Shown here: piece after piece, positions 42,918-51,149 of the stretch | How positions within the stretch are numbered: position 1 is the stretch's first letter | Layout of the letters: every line of letters starts with the position of its first letter | Assembly: GCA_036676195.1 (NCBI GenBank) | Contig: JAKFDK010000062.1 | Location: forward strand, 1-51,687 | Length of the DNA stretch: 51,687 nt | Direction: 5' to 3' | Source of the DNA: JAKFDK01 sp036676195 | GTDB lineage: Bacteria > Bacillota > Sulfobacillia > Symbiobacteriales > ZC4RG38 | The notes under the pieces: generated by a model | Told to the model about the DNA's origin: nothing | Database searches by the model: none | Seen by the model: the letters and a program-made list of their open reading frames with translations, nothing else | Program-made: the position numbers and the translations under genes

Positions 42918-44576
42918 GTGAGTGAAAAGTCTCCGTACGATTCCTATCACCGCTGGGAGCGACCGGCTTCGCTGGCATCGAACTCCGGCATTCCGATCAA
43001 GGAGCTGTACGACGCGGCGGACACGGCCGGGCACAACGGCCCGCGGGACCTGGGTGTTCCCGGGGAGTATCCCTTTACCCGCGGACCCTACCCCGGCATG
43101 TACCGGACCCGTACCTGGACCCAGCGCAACCAGGTCGGTTTTGGCGGGCCCGAGGAGACCAACGAACGAATGCGTTACCTGCTGGAACACGGCGCAACGG
43201 GCTTTATTGTTACCCTGGATTTGCCTTCGGAATATGCCTTTGATTCGGACCACCCCGTGGCGGAGGGCGAGGTCGGGGTGGTGGGGGTGGCGATTTCCAC
43301 CCTGGGCGACATGGAACGGCTGTATGACGGGTTTGGCCCGGACATGGTCAGTTGTGCGTTTTCCACGCCCGGGGGCCCGTGCGCAGCCGTGAACCTGGCC
43401 ATGATCGCCACGGTGGCGGAAAGGCGCGGCATTCCGTACGACAAGCTGGTGGGCACCCAGCACAACGACCCTCTCTACCAGTTAAGCGGCGGGCCGCTGC
43501 AGACCACCACGCAGTACTTCCCGCTGGACGGCATCCTCCGCCTGGTGGTGGACAATATCGAGTTTCTGACTCAACACATGCCCAAACTGAACTGGATGGT
43601 CAGTAACCTCTATAACCTGCGGGAAACCGGCGTGACTGCCGTGCAGGAGATTGCCTTTGGCCTTTCGCACGCCTTTGATGTTTTCCGCCTGGCGCAGCAG
43701 CGGGGCCTGGACATTAACCAGTTCGCCCGCCGGGCCTCCTTCTTCTGTTCCAGCAGCATCGACTTTTTCGAGGAGGTGGCCAAGTTCCGGGCGATGCGGC
43801 GGATTTACGCCCGCACGATGCGGGAGCGGTTCGGCGCCACCAACCCGGAGTGCTGGCGGTTCCGCACCTCGGCGCAGTCAGCCGGCAATACATACACCAC
43901 CCAGCAGCCCCTCAATAACGTGATTCGCGGCACGGTTGAGGCTATGGCCGCGGTCATGGGCGGCGTGCAGTCCATTCACCTCTCCGCCTACGACGAGGGT
44001 CTGGGCCTGCCCACAGAGCAGTCTGCCCTGCTTTCGGTGCGCACCCAGCAGGTGGTCGCATCGGAAAGTGGCATTACGCGTACCGTCGACCCACTGGCTG
44101 GCTCCTACTATGTGGAATCCCTGACGCAGGAACTGGAGACTCGGGCGGAAGCGCTGATTGCCGAGGTGGAGTCCCGGGGCGGCCTGATTGAATGTGTGCG
44201 CAGCGGCTGGCTGGAAAACCAGATCCGCCAGGCCCGCAGCCGGAATCAGGCCGAACTGGACGAGGCGCGGCGGATCCTGGTCGGGGTGAACCGCTACCAG
44301 ATCCCGGCGTCCGAGGAACCAAAACTGGAGATCCACAAGTACCGGGTGGATGAGTGGTCGGCCCGGCGGGCGGAATACCTGCGCCGCTACCGGGAAGACC
44401 GGGACCAGGCGGCCTGCCGCCAGGCTCTTGGTGAGATCCGGCGGGCCTGGGCGGCGGGCACGAACATGGTTCCTGTCATCATGGATGCACTCAGGGCAGG
44501 AGCTACCCGCGGCGAGATCAGCGATGCCATGCGGGCGGCCCAGGGTTTTACCATCAGCGTGCCGGGGGAGGTCTGA
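42918..44576 (+). CDS. B12-dependent acyl-CoA mutase, large (substrate-binding) subunit
   Basis: 552 residues; TIM-barrel part of the methylmalonyl-CoA mutase superfamily: YPFTRGPYPGMYRTRTW, GFGGPEETNERMRYLL, FDSDHPVAEGEVG, GTQHNDPLY, SAGNTYTTQQPLNNVIRG and RTVDPLAGSYYVE. The CoA-channel residues are kept. By hand alignment to P. shermanii MCM, Tyr89 is Gln72 here, Arg207 is about Gly192, and His244 is Asn233 (sequence NLYNLRETG). Those positions separate MCM, isobutyryl-CoA and 2-hydroxyisobutyryl-CoA mutases, so the substrate is not methylmalonyl-CoA. The B12 domain is a separate subunit three bases downstream. GTG 42918 follows GAGGAGGAG. No MeaB-type chaperone gene is seen in the window. 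Confidence 0.88.
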   Translation: MSEKSPYDSYHRWERPASLASNSGIPIKELYDAADTAGHNGPRDLGVPGEYPFTRGPYPGMYRTRTWTQRNQVGFGGPEETNERMRYLLEHGATGFIVTLDLPSEYAFDSDHPVAEGEVGVVGVAISTLGDMERLYDGFGPDMVSCAFSTPGGPCAAVNLAMIATVAERRGIPYDKLVGTQHNDPLYQLSGGPLQTTTQYFPLDGILRLVVDNIEFLTQHMPKLNWMVSNLYNLRETGVTAVQEIAFGLSHAFDVFRLAQQRGLDINQFARRASFFCSSSIDFFEEVAKFRAMRRIYARTMRERFGATNPECWRFRTSAQSAGNTYTTQQPLNNVIRGTVEAMAAVMGGVQSIHLSAYDEGLGLPTEQSALLSVRTQQVVASESGITRTVDPLAGSYYVESLTQELETRAEALIAEVESRGGLIECVRSGWLENQIRQARSRNQAELDEARRILVGVNRYQIPASEEPKLEIHKYRVDEWSARRAEYLRRYREDRDQAACRQALGEIRRAWAAGTNMVPVIMDALRAGATRGEISDAMRAAQGFTISVPGEV

Positions 44577-44579
44577 GTC

Positions 44580-44978
44580 ATGGCCAGGGGCAAGGTGTTG
44601 TTGGCCAAAATGGGGTTGGATTCACACGACACCGGCATTGTCACGGTGGCTCAGGTGCTGCGGGATGCCGGGATGGAGGTGGTTTACCTGGGGCTGCACC
44701 GGTCAGCCCGGGACATAGTGGATGCTGCCATCGACGAGGATGTGGACGTGATCGGGCTCAGCTTCCTGTCCGGGCAGCACCTGGTCCAGACGCGCAAGGC
44801 CCTGCAGGCAATGCGGGAGCGCAAGGTAGCGGTGCCGCTGGTGGTGGGTGGGGTCATTCCACTGGACGACGCCCAACTGCTAAAGGACATGGGGGTGGCC
44901 GAGGTCTTCCGGCCCGGGCTGCTTTCAGTTGAGATCGTGCAGCGGGTACAGGCCGTGCTTGGCGCCCCGGCGTGCTAG
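44580..44978 (+). CDS. B12-binding small subunit of the acyl-CoA mutase
   Basis: 132 residues, a stand-alone cobalamin-binding domain. The base-off/His-on motif DSHDTG at residues 14-19 supplies the axial His16, LSFLSGQH holds the SxL-type motif and VVGGVIP is the GG motif. ATG 44580 starts three bases after the large-subunit stop and uses the GGGGGAGGT site in its end, so subunits are made in equal amounts. Two-subunit mutases of this split type include isobutyryl-CoA and 2-hydroxyisobutyryl-CoA mutases. A long hairpin follows. Confidence 0.9.
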   Translation: MARGKVLLAKMGLDSHDTGIVTVAQVLRDAGMEVVYLGLHRSARDIVDAAIDEDVDVIGLSFLSGQHLVQTRKALQAMRERKVAVPLVVGGVIPLDDAQLLKDMGVAEVFRPGLLSVEIVQRVQAVLGAPAC

Positions 44979-45002
44979 GCAAGGGGCGGAAGCTGCACTG
45001 GA

Positions 45003-45047
45003 CCACGTGAACGGGGGAGGGCTGAATGCCCTCCCCCGTTCACGTGG
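45003..45047. terminator. 20-bp perfect hairpin after the mutase operon
   Basis: The arms 45003-45022 and 45028-45047 are perfectly complementary (beginning CCACGTGAACGGGGG) with a TGAAT loop. There is no U tract after it. Its inner core resembles that of the hairpin at 9311-9341. Confidence 0.75.
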
Positions 45048-45224
45048 CGGCGCTACCGACGGGGGCGCCGGGCCGCCCCATTCCCCCTTAGCAGGGCTGC
45101 GGCCGCCTCGGCGGCAGGCCGGAAGAAATTCCCGCCCCGGATGTTGCTGGATCGAACCGAACCGGTACTTTTCAGCGTCTTCAATATTGGGACGGTTTCA
45201 TGCAGAGTGTGTGGGGGTGAGGGG

Positions 45225-45809
45225 TTGGTCACGAACCTGACCTATCTGGGTTCGGCCGGACTGGGTCTGGCCCTGGTGGCCGCTGGAGCGTTGTTGGGGT
45301 TTACTGACGCCGGTATGGAACACGGGGGCGACGGTGCGGCTGAGACCGACGTGGACCTGGTCGGTGGCGAGGGCGCCGGCGCCGGAGTTGCCTCCGGTTT
45401 GAGCCTGCTGTCTGTAGCCGGGCTGGGTGCGGTACTGTTCGGGTTCGGGGCAGGCGGGTACGTGTCATCCGCCCTGGGGGCCCCGCCGCTGCTGGCGGTG
45501 CCAGCCGGGGTGGCCGGTGCCGCCGGGTGCTTCCGCCTGACCGCGTGGCTCCGCCGGACGCTGATTCGCACCCTGGACACCGGTGCCGCCTTTGGCGAGA
45601 CCGATTTTCTGTTCCGGGCAGGGACCGTGACTATTCCGGTGCCACCAGGGGGGACAGGGCGGGGTCAGGTTCTGGTCCAGGTGGAAGGCCGTACCTTTTA
45701 TCTGCCGGCCGTCACCGATGCGGACCATGAGTTGCACGTGGGGGAGGCCGTGCAGATCACGGCGACGAACGCGGGACTCTACACCGTTGAGGCCGATCGG
45801 TCCCAGTGA
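45225..45809 (+). CDS. NfeD/YuaF-like membrane protein
   Basis: About 194 residues. Two to three membrane helices (LGSAGLGLALVAAGALLGF, LSLLSVAGLGAVLFGFG and LLAVPAGVAGAAG) are followed by a C-terminal OB-fold-like part (GAAFGETDFLFRAGTVTIPV, GQVLVQVEGRTFYLPAV, EAVQITATNAGLYTVEA) as in NfeD-family proteins. TTG 45225 is chosen behind GGGGGTGAGG; the frame is open to 45141. A flotillin gene follows after 45 bases, the same partnership as YuaF-YuaG (FloT) of B. subtilis, where the pair organises membrane microdomains. Confidence 0.75.
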   Translation: MVTNLTYLGSAGLGLALVAAGALLGFTDAGMEHGGDGAAETDVDLVGGEGAGAGVASGLSLLSVAGLGAVLFGFGAGGYVSSALGAPPLLAVPAGVAGAAGCFRLTAWLRRTLIRTLDTGAAFGETDFLFRAGTVTIPVPPGGTGRGQVLVQVEGRTFYLPAVTDADHELHVGEAVQITATNAGLYTVEADRSQ

Positions 45810-45854
45810 CCGGACGGTGGCCCGGATCCGACACAAGTGCAAGGAGGTAACCTG

Positions 45855-47813
45855 ATGGACCTGCTAATTCCGATTGCAGCGGTGGCTGGTTTTGTGCTGT
45901 TGGTGGCGCTGTTTTATGTGTCCAGGCTGAAGATGCCGGCCCCCGGCGAAGCGCTGATCGTGTTCGGTTCCGTGGGTCGCAAGGGCGACGGCCGGGGCCT
46001 GAAGGTGATCACCGACGGCAGCGCTTTTGTCTGGCCCGGCATCCAGAAGTGGACGACCATCTCGCTGGCGGCGATGCCGTTCAATGTCAGCACCGGCGGC
46101 ATCCGTACCAAGGAAGGCATTTATATCGTGATCGAAGTGCCCACGACCATGAAAGTAAACTCCACCCGCGAGTCGATCGCCCTGGCGGCCGAGATGTTTG
46201 CCCGCAAGAGTAGCGCCGAGATCGTCGAAGTAGCCCGCAAGACCCTGGAGGGCCACCTGCGGGCGATCTGTGCCAGCATGACTCTGGACGAGGTCAATGA
46301 GGACCGCAAACGCCTGCAGCAGGAGATGCAGGAGGTCTCGGCCTCGGACTTCGCCAAGATGGGTCTCCATATTGTTTCCTTTAATATCGAAAAAATCGTC
46401 GACGAAGAGGGGATCCTGCTGCTCAAGGGCAAGCAGCAGGCGGCCGAGCAAAAAGCGGCCACCGAGATCGGCATCGCTCAGGCGGTCCGGGAATCGGCCC
46501 AGCGTGTGGCCGAGGCGAACAAGCAGGCGGAAATCGCCCGCATTACGGCCACCCAGGAGGTGGCTGATGCCAAGAAGGACCTGGACCTGAAACAGGCCCG
46601 TAACCAGCAGGAGGTGCAGACGGCACAGGCCATCACGGACCAGGCCTACAAGCTGAAGGGCCTGGACGTGCAGCAGCAGATGGTCGACAAGGAAGTTGCC
46701 GTCAAGATCACCCAGACCGAACGCAACGCCGAACTGGCCGAGCGGGAACGGGTGCTGATCCAGAAGCAACTGGTGGCCAGTGTGGACGAACCGGCCCAGG
46801 CGGAGAAGCGCAAGCAGCAGATCCTGGCCGAGGCCAAGGTGCTGGAGGCCGAGCAGGTGGCCAAGGCGCTTATGATCAAGCGCGAGGCCGAAGGCAACGC
46901 CGAATCCCGCTACGCCCAGACGGTGGCCACCGCCAGGGCCGAGGCGGCCAAGGTGGAGGGCGCCGCCCAGGCCGAAGTGTTACAGATCACCGGGGTGGCG
47001 GACGGCGACCGGATCAAGAGCAAGGGTCTGGCCGAGGCCGAGGTGGGCGCCGCCCAGGCCAAGGTGATCCGGGAGAAGGGCCTGGCCGAAGCGGAAATCG
47101 AGCGCACCCAGGGCATTGCCAAGGCCGAGGTGACCAAGGCAATGGCCGAGGCGGACCGGCTGAAGGGTCTGTCCGAGGCGGAGGTCACCGAGAAGATCGG
47201 TCTGGCCGGGGCCCAGGTGACTCGGGAGCAGGGCCTGGCCGAGGCGGAAGCGCTCAAGGCCAGCCGCCTGGCCGAGGTGGAGGCCGAGCGGGTGCGTCTG
47301 CAGGTGCTGGCCGAGTCCATGAATGACCATATGCTCAAGTACCATTTGATTCAGAAGATGCCTGAGATCATTGCGGCCTTTGCCGGTGTCTTCCCCCGTT
47401 TTGAGAAGGCCACGCTGGTGGATATGGGCGGCCCGTCCGGCGGCGTGGGCGCGGTCGATCGGCTGTCCGGTTCGCTGGTGCGGATGCTGGGCTCCCTGCT
47501 GCCGGTGGTGGAGAACATGACCGGGGTGCAGGTGGGGCAGGCGCTCTACCATGCCTTCCATAGCCCCGAGGGGCAGGCGGCGGTCCGTGAGGCGGGGGTG
47601 CCGGCCAGCACCCTGACGACGGTGGGTGAGGTGATTGAAACCCTACGCTTCCCCGGCGGCAAGGCGGTGGCGGTGGCCGAGGTGCAGCGGATCCTTGACG
47701 CCAACCCGGCCCTGGCGGAACTGGCCCTGCCCTATCTCACCGGCGAGGCGGCCCCGGCAGCAGTGGCGGCTGAGGCCCTCGCTGAGGACGGGGCGACGGA
47801 CCCGGAGGCGTAA
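45855..47813 (+). CDS. floT: Flotillin-like SPFH-domain protein
   Basis: 652 residues, longer than the ~500 of most bacterial flotillins. An N-terminal membrane anchor (LIPIAAVAGFVLLVALFYV) leads to the SPFH/PHB domain (~25-190, with VFGSVGRKGDGRGLKV, KKFAR-like MFARKSSAEIVEVARKTLEGHLRAI), a long coiled coil with repeated Glu-Ala units (KGLAEAEVG, KGLAEAEIER, QGLAEAEALK) at ~200-490, and a ~150-residue C-terminal extension ending EDGATDPEA. It scaffolds functional membrane domains together with the NfeD-like protein upstream. ATG 45855 is seven bases after AAGGAGG. The final ~80 residues (GEVIETLRFPGGKAVAVAEVQ) are unusual for the family. Confidence 0.9.
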   Translation: MDLLIPIAAVAGFVLLVALFYVSRLKMPAPGEALIVFGSVGRKGDGRGLKVITDGSAFVWPGIQKWTTISLAAMPFNVSTGGIRTKEGIYIVIEVPTTMKVNSTRESIALAAEMFARKSSAEIVEVARKTLEGHLRAICASMTLDEVNEDRKRLQQEMQEVSASDFAKMGLHIVSFNIEKIVDEEGILLLKGKQQAAEQKAATEIGIAQAVRESAQRVAEANKQAEIARITATQEVADAKKDLDLKQARNQQEVQTAQAITDQAYKLKGLDVQQQMVDKEVAVKITQTERNAELAERERVLIQKQLVASVDEPAQAEKRKQQILAEAKVLEAEQVAKALMIKREAEGNAESRYAQTVATARAEAAKVEGAAQAEVLQITGVADGDRIKSKGLAEAEVGAAQAKVIREKGLAEAEIERTQGIAKAEVTKAMAEADRLKGLSEAEVTEKIGLAGAQVTREQGLAEAEALKASRLAEVEAERVRLQVLAESMNDHMLKYHLIQKMPEIIAAFAGVFPRFEKATLVDMGGPSGGVGAVDRLSGSLVRMLGSLLPVVENMTGVQVGQALYHAFHSPEGQAAVREAGVPASTLTTVGEVIETLRFPGGKAVAVAEVQRILDANPALAELALPYLTGEAAPAAVAAEALAEDGATDPEA

Positions 47814-47947
47814 CGAAGCGTAGCATGAGTTTCCATCGGCGGCCGGTACCACTGATGGGGTTAACGGAAGCGTGCGCTTCACTCTGCGAATGTCACGCGT
47901 TCGGTTAGAGCGGGTGTGGTGCTGTAGGAACCAGAGGGGGTGTTGCT

Positions 47948-48753
47948 TTGTCCTTTAGGATTCGGCCTCAGACTCCGGCTGACTATCATGCAATTGCCGA
48001 CCTTGAACGTGCCATTCCTGGCCTCTCCACCACACCCGCGGATGTCTCGGAACAAGCATCCAGTCCTACCTTTGCCGCGATGGTGGCAGAGCGGAACGGC
48101 CGAATTATTGGTCGGGCATGCACAGGATTCTGGCCGCAGCACACCCCTGCGGGTGACCTTCGGTGCGTGGTAGTTGTAGACCCCGCCGAACGGCGACAGG
48201 GGGTGGGTACCGCCCTCTGGGAGGCTCTGCAACCTATCTTCCAGGAGAGGCGTCCGAAGCATCTTCGGGCCAACGGCAAGGGCAACGACCCCGACTCCCT
48301 CGCCTGGGCGGAGCAGCGGGGGTTTTTGCGTGCCCATCATCTGCTGTTTCAGGAGTTGGAGCTTTCCACCTTTGACCCTACACCCTGGCTGGAGGATCTT
48401 CGCAAGGTGGAGTCCAAAGGGTTCTGTTTCATACCTTTTTCCAAGCTCCACAGCCCAGAGGCCGAGATCCACTTGCACACCCTCTATCAGTCGTTCCGCG
48501 CGGATACTCCGGACTTCAACGAAGGAGACCACCAACCGTTTGAATCCTGGCGGGCCTGGGCCTTTAAGAGCAAGGGGGCCTGGCCATCCCCCTGAAGGTG
48601 GCAGCGGCGTTGCATGCCCGGGAACGCGGCCTGGCCACACTCACTACGCTGAACCACGCTGCCAACGCGCGGATTGTAGCCGTGAACAGAGCTCTGGGGT
48701 ACCATGTAACGGAGGATGTCATTCGCTTGGTCAGGCGCTGCCATTGGATATGA
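47948..48753 (+). pseudogene. Tandem-GNAT acetyltransferase gene with internal deletion
   Basis: TTG 47948 (behind GAGGGGGTG) opens a GNAT N-acetyltransferase domain: VVVDPAERRQGVGTALWEAL is the acetyl-CoA motif. A second GNAT domain begins (SPEAEIHLHTLYQSFRA), but the frame stops at 48595. Immediately after, a different frame continues with LAIPLKVAAALHARERGL and NARIVAVNRALGYHVTED to a TGA at 48751-48753, the C-terminal part of a second GNAT domain. About 60 residues with the middle of the second domain are missing. The first domain may still be made as a 215-residue protein. The outer group II intron begins 28 bases beyond. Confidence 0.7.
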
Positions 48754-48846
48754 TGCATCTGCGGGGGTTGTCGCCGTTATTATGAAATAGGCATGGGCCG
48801 ACCCACTGGCCTGACGGCCAGTAGTTTGACGCCCATGCCTTTTCCC

Positions 48847-48880
48847 GGACCGGACAGGCACCTTTCAGCGCATCCGGCTC
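48847..48880 (-). ncRNA. Domain V of the outer intron
   Basis: 34 bases on the minus strand, starting GAGCCGGATGCGCTG, with a GAAA tetraloop and closing TGTCCGGTCC. The catalytic AGC triad is present. Domain VI follows. Confidence 0.7.
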
Positions 48881-48916
48881 TCCATGGTGACTTTGCGTAC
48901 TGGTTCGCATTGCCCC

Positions 48917-49825
48917 TTAGTGGTTAGGAGAATCGACGCACGTTCTGCAGTATAGGGGAGCCGGGTTGGTTCGAGCATTTCGCAATCGACGAGCCAGTCG
49001 CTTGAGCAGCCCTTGAACATCCGCCTTGTCCAGGTCCTTGCCATATCGGGAGCAGCGGTTTCCCATGCGGGTCAACCACCCCCGCAGCAGGCTATAGACC
49101 CTGGGGCCGTTGGTCTTCTCCGGTGGCACCACCCGCCAGGCTGCATTTACGAGCCGCCCTGCCCTGCGTTGGGCCTCCATTTTGGCCCGACCTTCCGCAG
49201 TGTAAGGGTGAATCTGGGTGAAGCAGTAGGCGTAGTGGATGGGGTGATGACCGAGGCAATCCACGATGAGCGCCGCTTTCTTCGTGCTGTCCACCCAGTG
49301 CCCAAAGTTCTTGGTCCTGTAGCGGCGATTGTGCGGGTGCTGCACGTCGAAGCGGTGGGGGATAAGCTGTTCTTGCATAAAGCGTCTGAACCCTTTTCTC
49401 ACCCTGGATCGGCGCCAGCGCCCCCGTATTCGAAGCGCGATCACCCACCAGACGATGTTATCCAGCTTGGAGAAGATTCGCTTACTGTTGCCCCGCCGGA
49501 AGTATTCCGCCCACCCTGCCAGGTAACCGTTCAGGTCGATGATCCACAAATTCCCCTCATGGTGAGCCACATCCCGGGTAAGTTCCCGGATACGCTGCCG
49601 AAACTTCGCCTGGGCCTTCCGGCTTGGGGTCGCCAGGATGGCTTTACGCCCATTGCGGTGATAGCGCCGGATGTGGAACCCCAGGAAATCGAACCCCTCA
49701 TCCACATGGGTAATCAAGGTCTTTTCGTCCGTCAGATCCAGCCGGAGGGTTTCCTTGAGGAAAGCTGCGATCTCAGCCTTCAGGGCTTCGGCTTGCTCTC
49801 GGCTCCCCCGGACCAGCACCACGAG
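48917..49825 (-). CDS. Outer-intron reverse transcriptase/maturase, C-terminal half
   Basis: About 302 residues of exon remain. It begins with LVVLVRGSREQAEAL, exactly the part that follows YADD in group II intron reverse transcriptases, then LDLTDEKTLITHVDEGFDFLGFHI (RT motif 6-7), the maturase X domain (LNGYLAGWAEYFRRGNS) and a long basic tail (RWRRSRVRKGFRRF, CxxH-like CRTC at the end). The N-terminal half with RT motifs 0-4 must lie beyond 51687. The protein can only be made if the inner intron splices out. No HNH endonuclease motif is evident. Confidence 0.8.
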   Translation of the reverse strand, partial: LVVLVRGSREQAEALKAEIAAFLKETLRLDLTDEKTLITHVDEGFDFLGFHIRRYHRNGRKAILATPSRKAQAKFRQRIRELTRDVAHHEGNLWIIDLNGYLAGWAEYFRRGNSKRIFSKLDNIVWWVIALRIRGRWRRSRVRKGFRRFMQEQLIPHRFDVQHPHNRRYRTKNFGHWVDSTKKAALIVDCLGHHPIHYAYCFTQIHPYTAEGRAKMEAQRRAGRLVNAAWRVVPPEKTNGPRVYSLLRGWLTRMGNRCSRYGKDLDKADVQGLLKRLARRLRNARTNPAPLYCRTCVDSPNH

Positions 49826-49864
49826 GTGAGTAGCCCCGGGGAATTGCACCCCGAGGCCCTCTCA

Positions 49865-49898
49865 GAACCGGACTTGAGCTTCTCAGCTCATCCGGCTC
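49865..49898 (-). ncRNA. Domain V of the inner intron
   Basis: 34 bases starting GAGCCGGATGAGCTGAGA, GAGA (GNRA) loop and closing AAGTCCGGTTC. The lower stem pairs fully, and the AGC triad is present. It begins three bases after the maturase stop. Confidence 0.8.
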
Positions 49899-49901
49899 CC
49901 A

Positions 49902-51149
49902 TTATCCAGCCGAAGGCAAGATCCCCAATTGCCAATGCGCAAACAGTTTCGGCTCGCGTCTGGCAATCCTTCCAAGCCAATTCGTCGCTCGCCGCTGGTG
50001 CGTGGCAAATTTCTTGTATTTGCGTCGCACCCAGCGAACTAAGGCCCGGTTCATGTGCATGAGTACAGAGTACAGTTCCGACTTGTAGAAACGCCCATAG
50101 TAGTTGATCCAGCCGTTGATGACGGGATTGAACATCCTCGACAAGTCTTCAAGGGACTTGTCCGGTTTCAGGTGCATGCGCCAGTCATGAATCATCTGCC
50201 GCATGGCCTTCTTCGCCTTGTTGCTGACAGCCGGAGTGAAATTGATGAAGTGCTTGCCCTGCCAGTTCTTGGACCTCCGTGGCCGAAACGTGTATCCAAG
50301 GAAATCGAACTTCGTTTCCGAATGTTCGCCGCGTCGATCATCGTCCTTACAGTAGACGATGCGCGTTTTTGTCGGATGCAATTCCAGTCCACACTCGGCA
50401 AAACGCTTGTCAAGGCTATCCCGCAGCCTCTGCGCGCCTACCATCGTTTGACAGTGGACCACACCGTCGTCGGCGTAGCGTCCAAAGGGTTTGTCCGGGT
50501 GGTTCTTCTCCATCCACTTATCAAATGCGTAGTGGAGAAACAGATTAGCTAGCACTGGGCTTATCACACCGCCCTGCGGTGTGCCCTTCGTCCGCTCCAT
50601 TACTGTTCCGTCCGGCATTTGAAAAGGTGCTTTGAGCCACCTCTCGATGTACAGGAGGGCCCACGGATTGTCCGTGTGTTTTCGGACAGCCTTCATCAAT
50701 AGTTCGTGGTCGATGTTGTCAAACAGCCCCTTGATGTCAAACTCCAGGACCCAGTTATACTTCCAGCACCGTTTTCGGGTGACTGCAAGGGCATCGGCGG
50801 CTGCTTTTCCCTGTCGGTATGCGTAAGAGTCTGGATGGAAATATGGTTCCACCTTCGGCTCAAAGTAGATTTTCGCAACCATCTGCGCTACCCGATCTGC
50901 CACAGTGGGCACTCCGAGAACGCGTACCCCACCGTTCTTCTTCGGTATTTCGACCGCCTTCACGGGGGGAGGAAAGTAGCTGCCAGACGACATTCTGTTC
51001 CAGAGCTTGTAGAGGTTGTTTTGCAGGTTCTCCTCGAACGACTCCAGGCTTTCGCCGTCAATTCCGGCCGCGCCCCGGTTCGCCTTTACTCGTTGAAACG
51101 CCTCAAGTACTACATGCTTGGAGATCTCGTAAGGCTTTGTTTTGTCCAT
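49902..51149 (-). CDS. ltrA: Group II intron reverse transcriptase/maturase (LtrA type)
   Basis: 415 residues, complete. RT motifs in order: RGAAGIDGESLESF, IPKKNGGVRVLGVPTVADRV, SYAYRQGKAAADAL, VLEFDIKGLFDNIDH, GTPQGGVISPVLANLFLHY, and the catalytic FGRYADD near residue 235, then TKFDFLGYTF. The maturase X domain has FNPVINGWINYYGRFY, and a basic C-terminal tail follows; there is no HNH endonuclease domain. ATG 51149 is behind GGGAGGAG; the frame open to 51194 lacks a site. It helps splice and spread the inner intron. Intact and probably functional. Confidence 0.93.
   Translation of the reverse strand: MDKTKPYEISKHVVLEAFQRVKANRGAAGIDGESLESFEENLQNNLYKLWNRMSSGSYFPPPVKAVEIPKKNGGVRVLGVPTVADRVAQMVAKIYFEPKVEPYFHPDSYAYRQGKAAADALAVTRKRCWKYNWVLEFDIKGLFDNIDHELLMKAVRKHTDNPWALLYIERWLKAPFQMPDGTVMERTKGTPQGGVISPVLANLFLHYAFDKWMEKNHPDKPFGRYADDGVVHCQTMVGAQRLRDSLDKRFAECGLELHPTKTRIVYCKDDDRRGEHSETKFDFLGYTFRPRRSKNWQGKHFINFTPAVSNKAKKAMRQMIHDWRMHLKPDKSLEDLSRMFNPVINGWINYYGRFYKSELYSVLMHMNRALVRWVRRKYKKFATHQRRATNWLGRIARREPKLFAHWQLGILPSAG

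Noticed and set aside
42918..44978. Ordinary methylmalonyl-CoA mutase
   Set aside because: The substrate residues Tyr89, Arg207 and His244 are all replaced, no epimerase/MeaB genes are present, and the context is PaaX and a PaaK-like ligase.
48789..48844. Apparent strong intrinsic terminator after the GNAT gene
   Set aside because: The stem AGGCATGGGC/GCCCATGCCT lies directly after a group II domain V on the minus strand and ends in CTATTTCAT, so it is domain VI of the outer intron.
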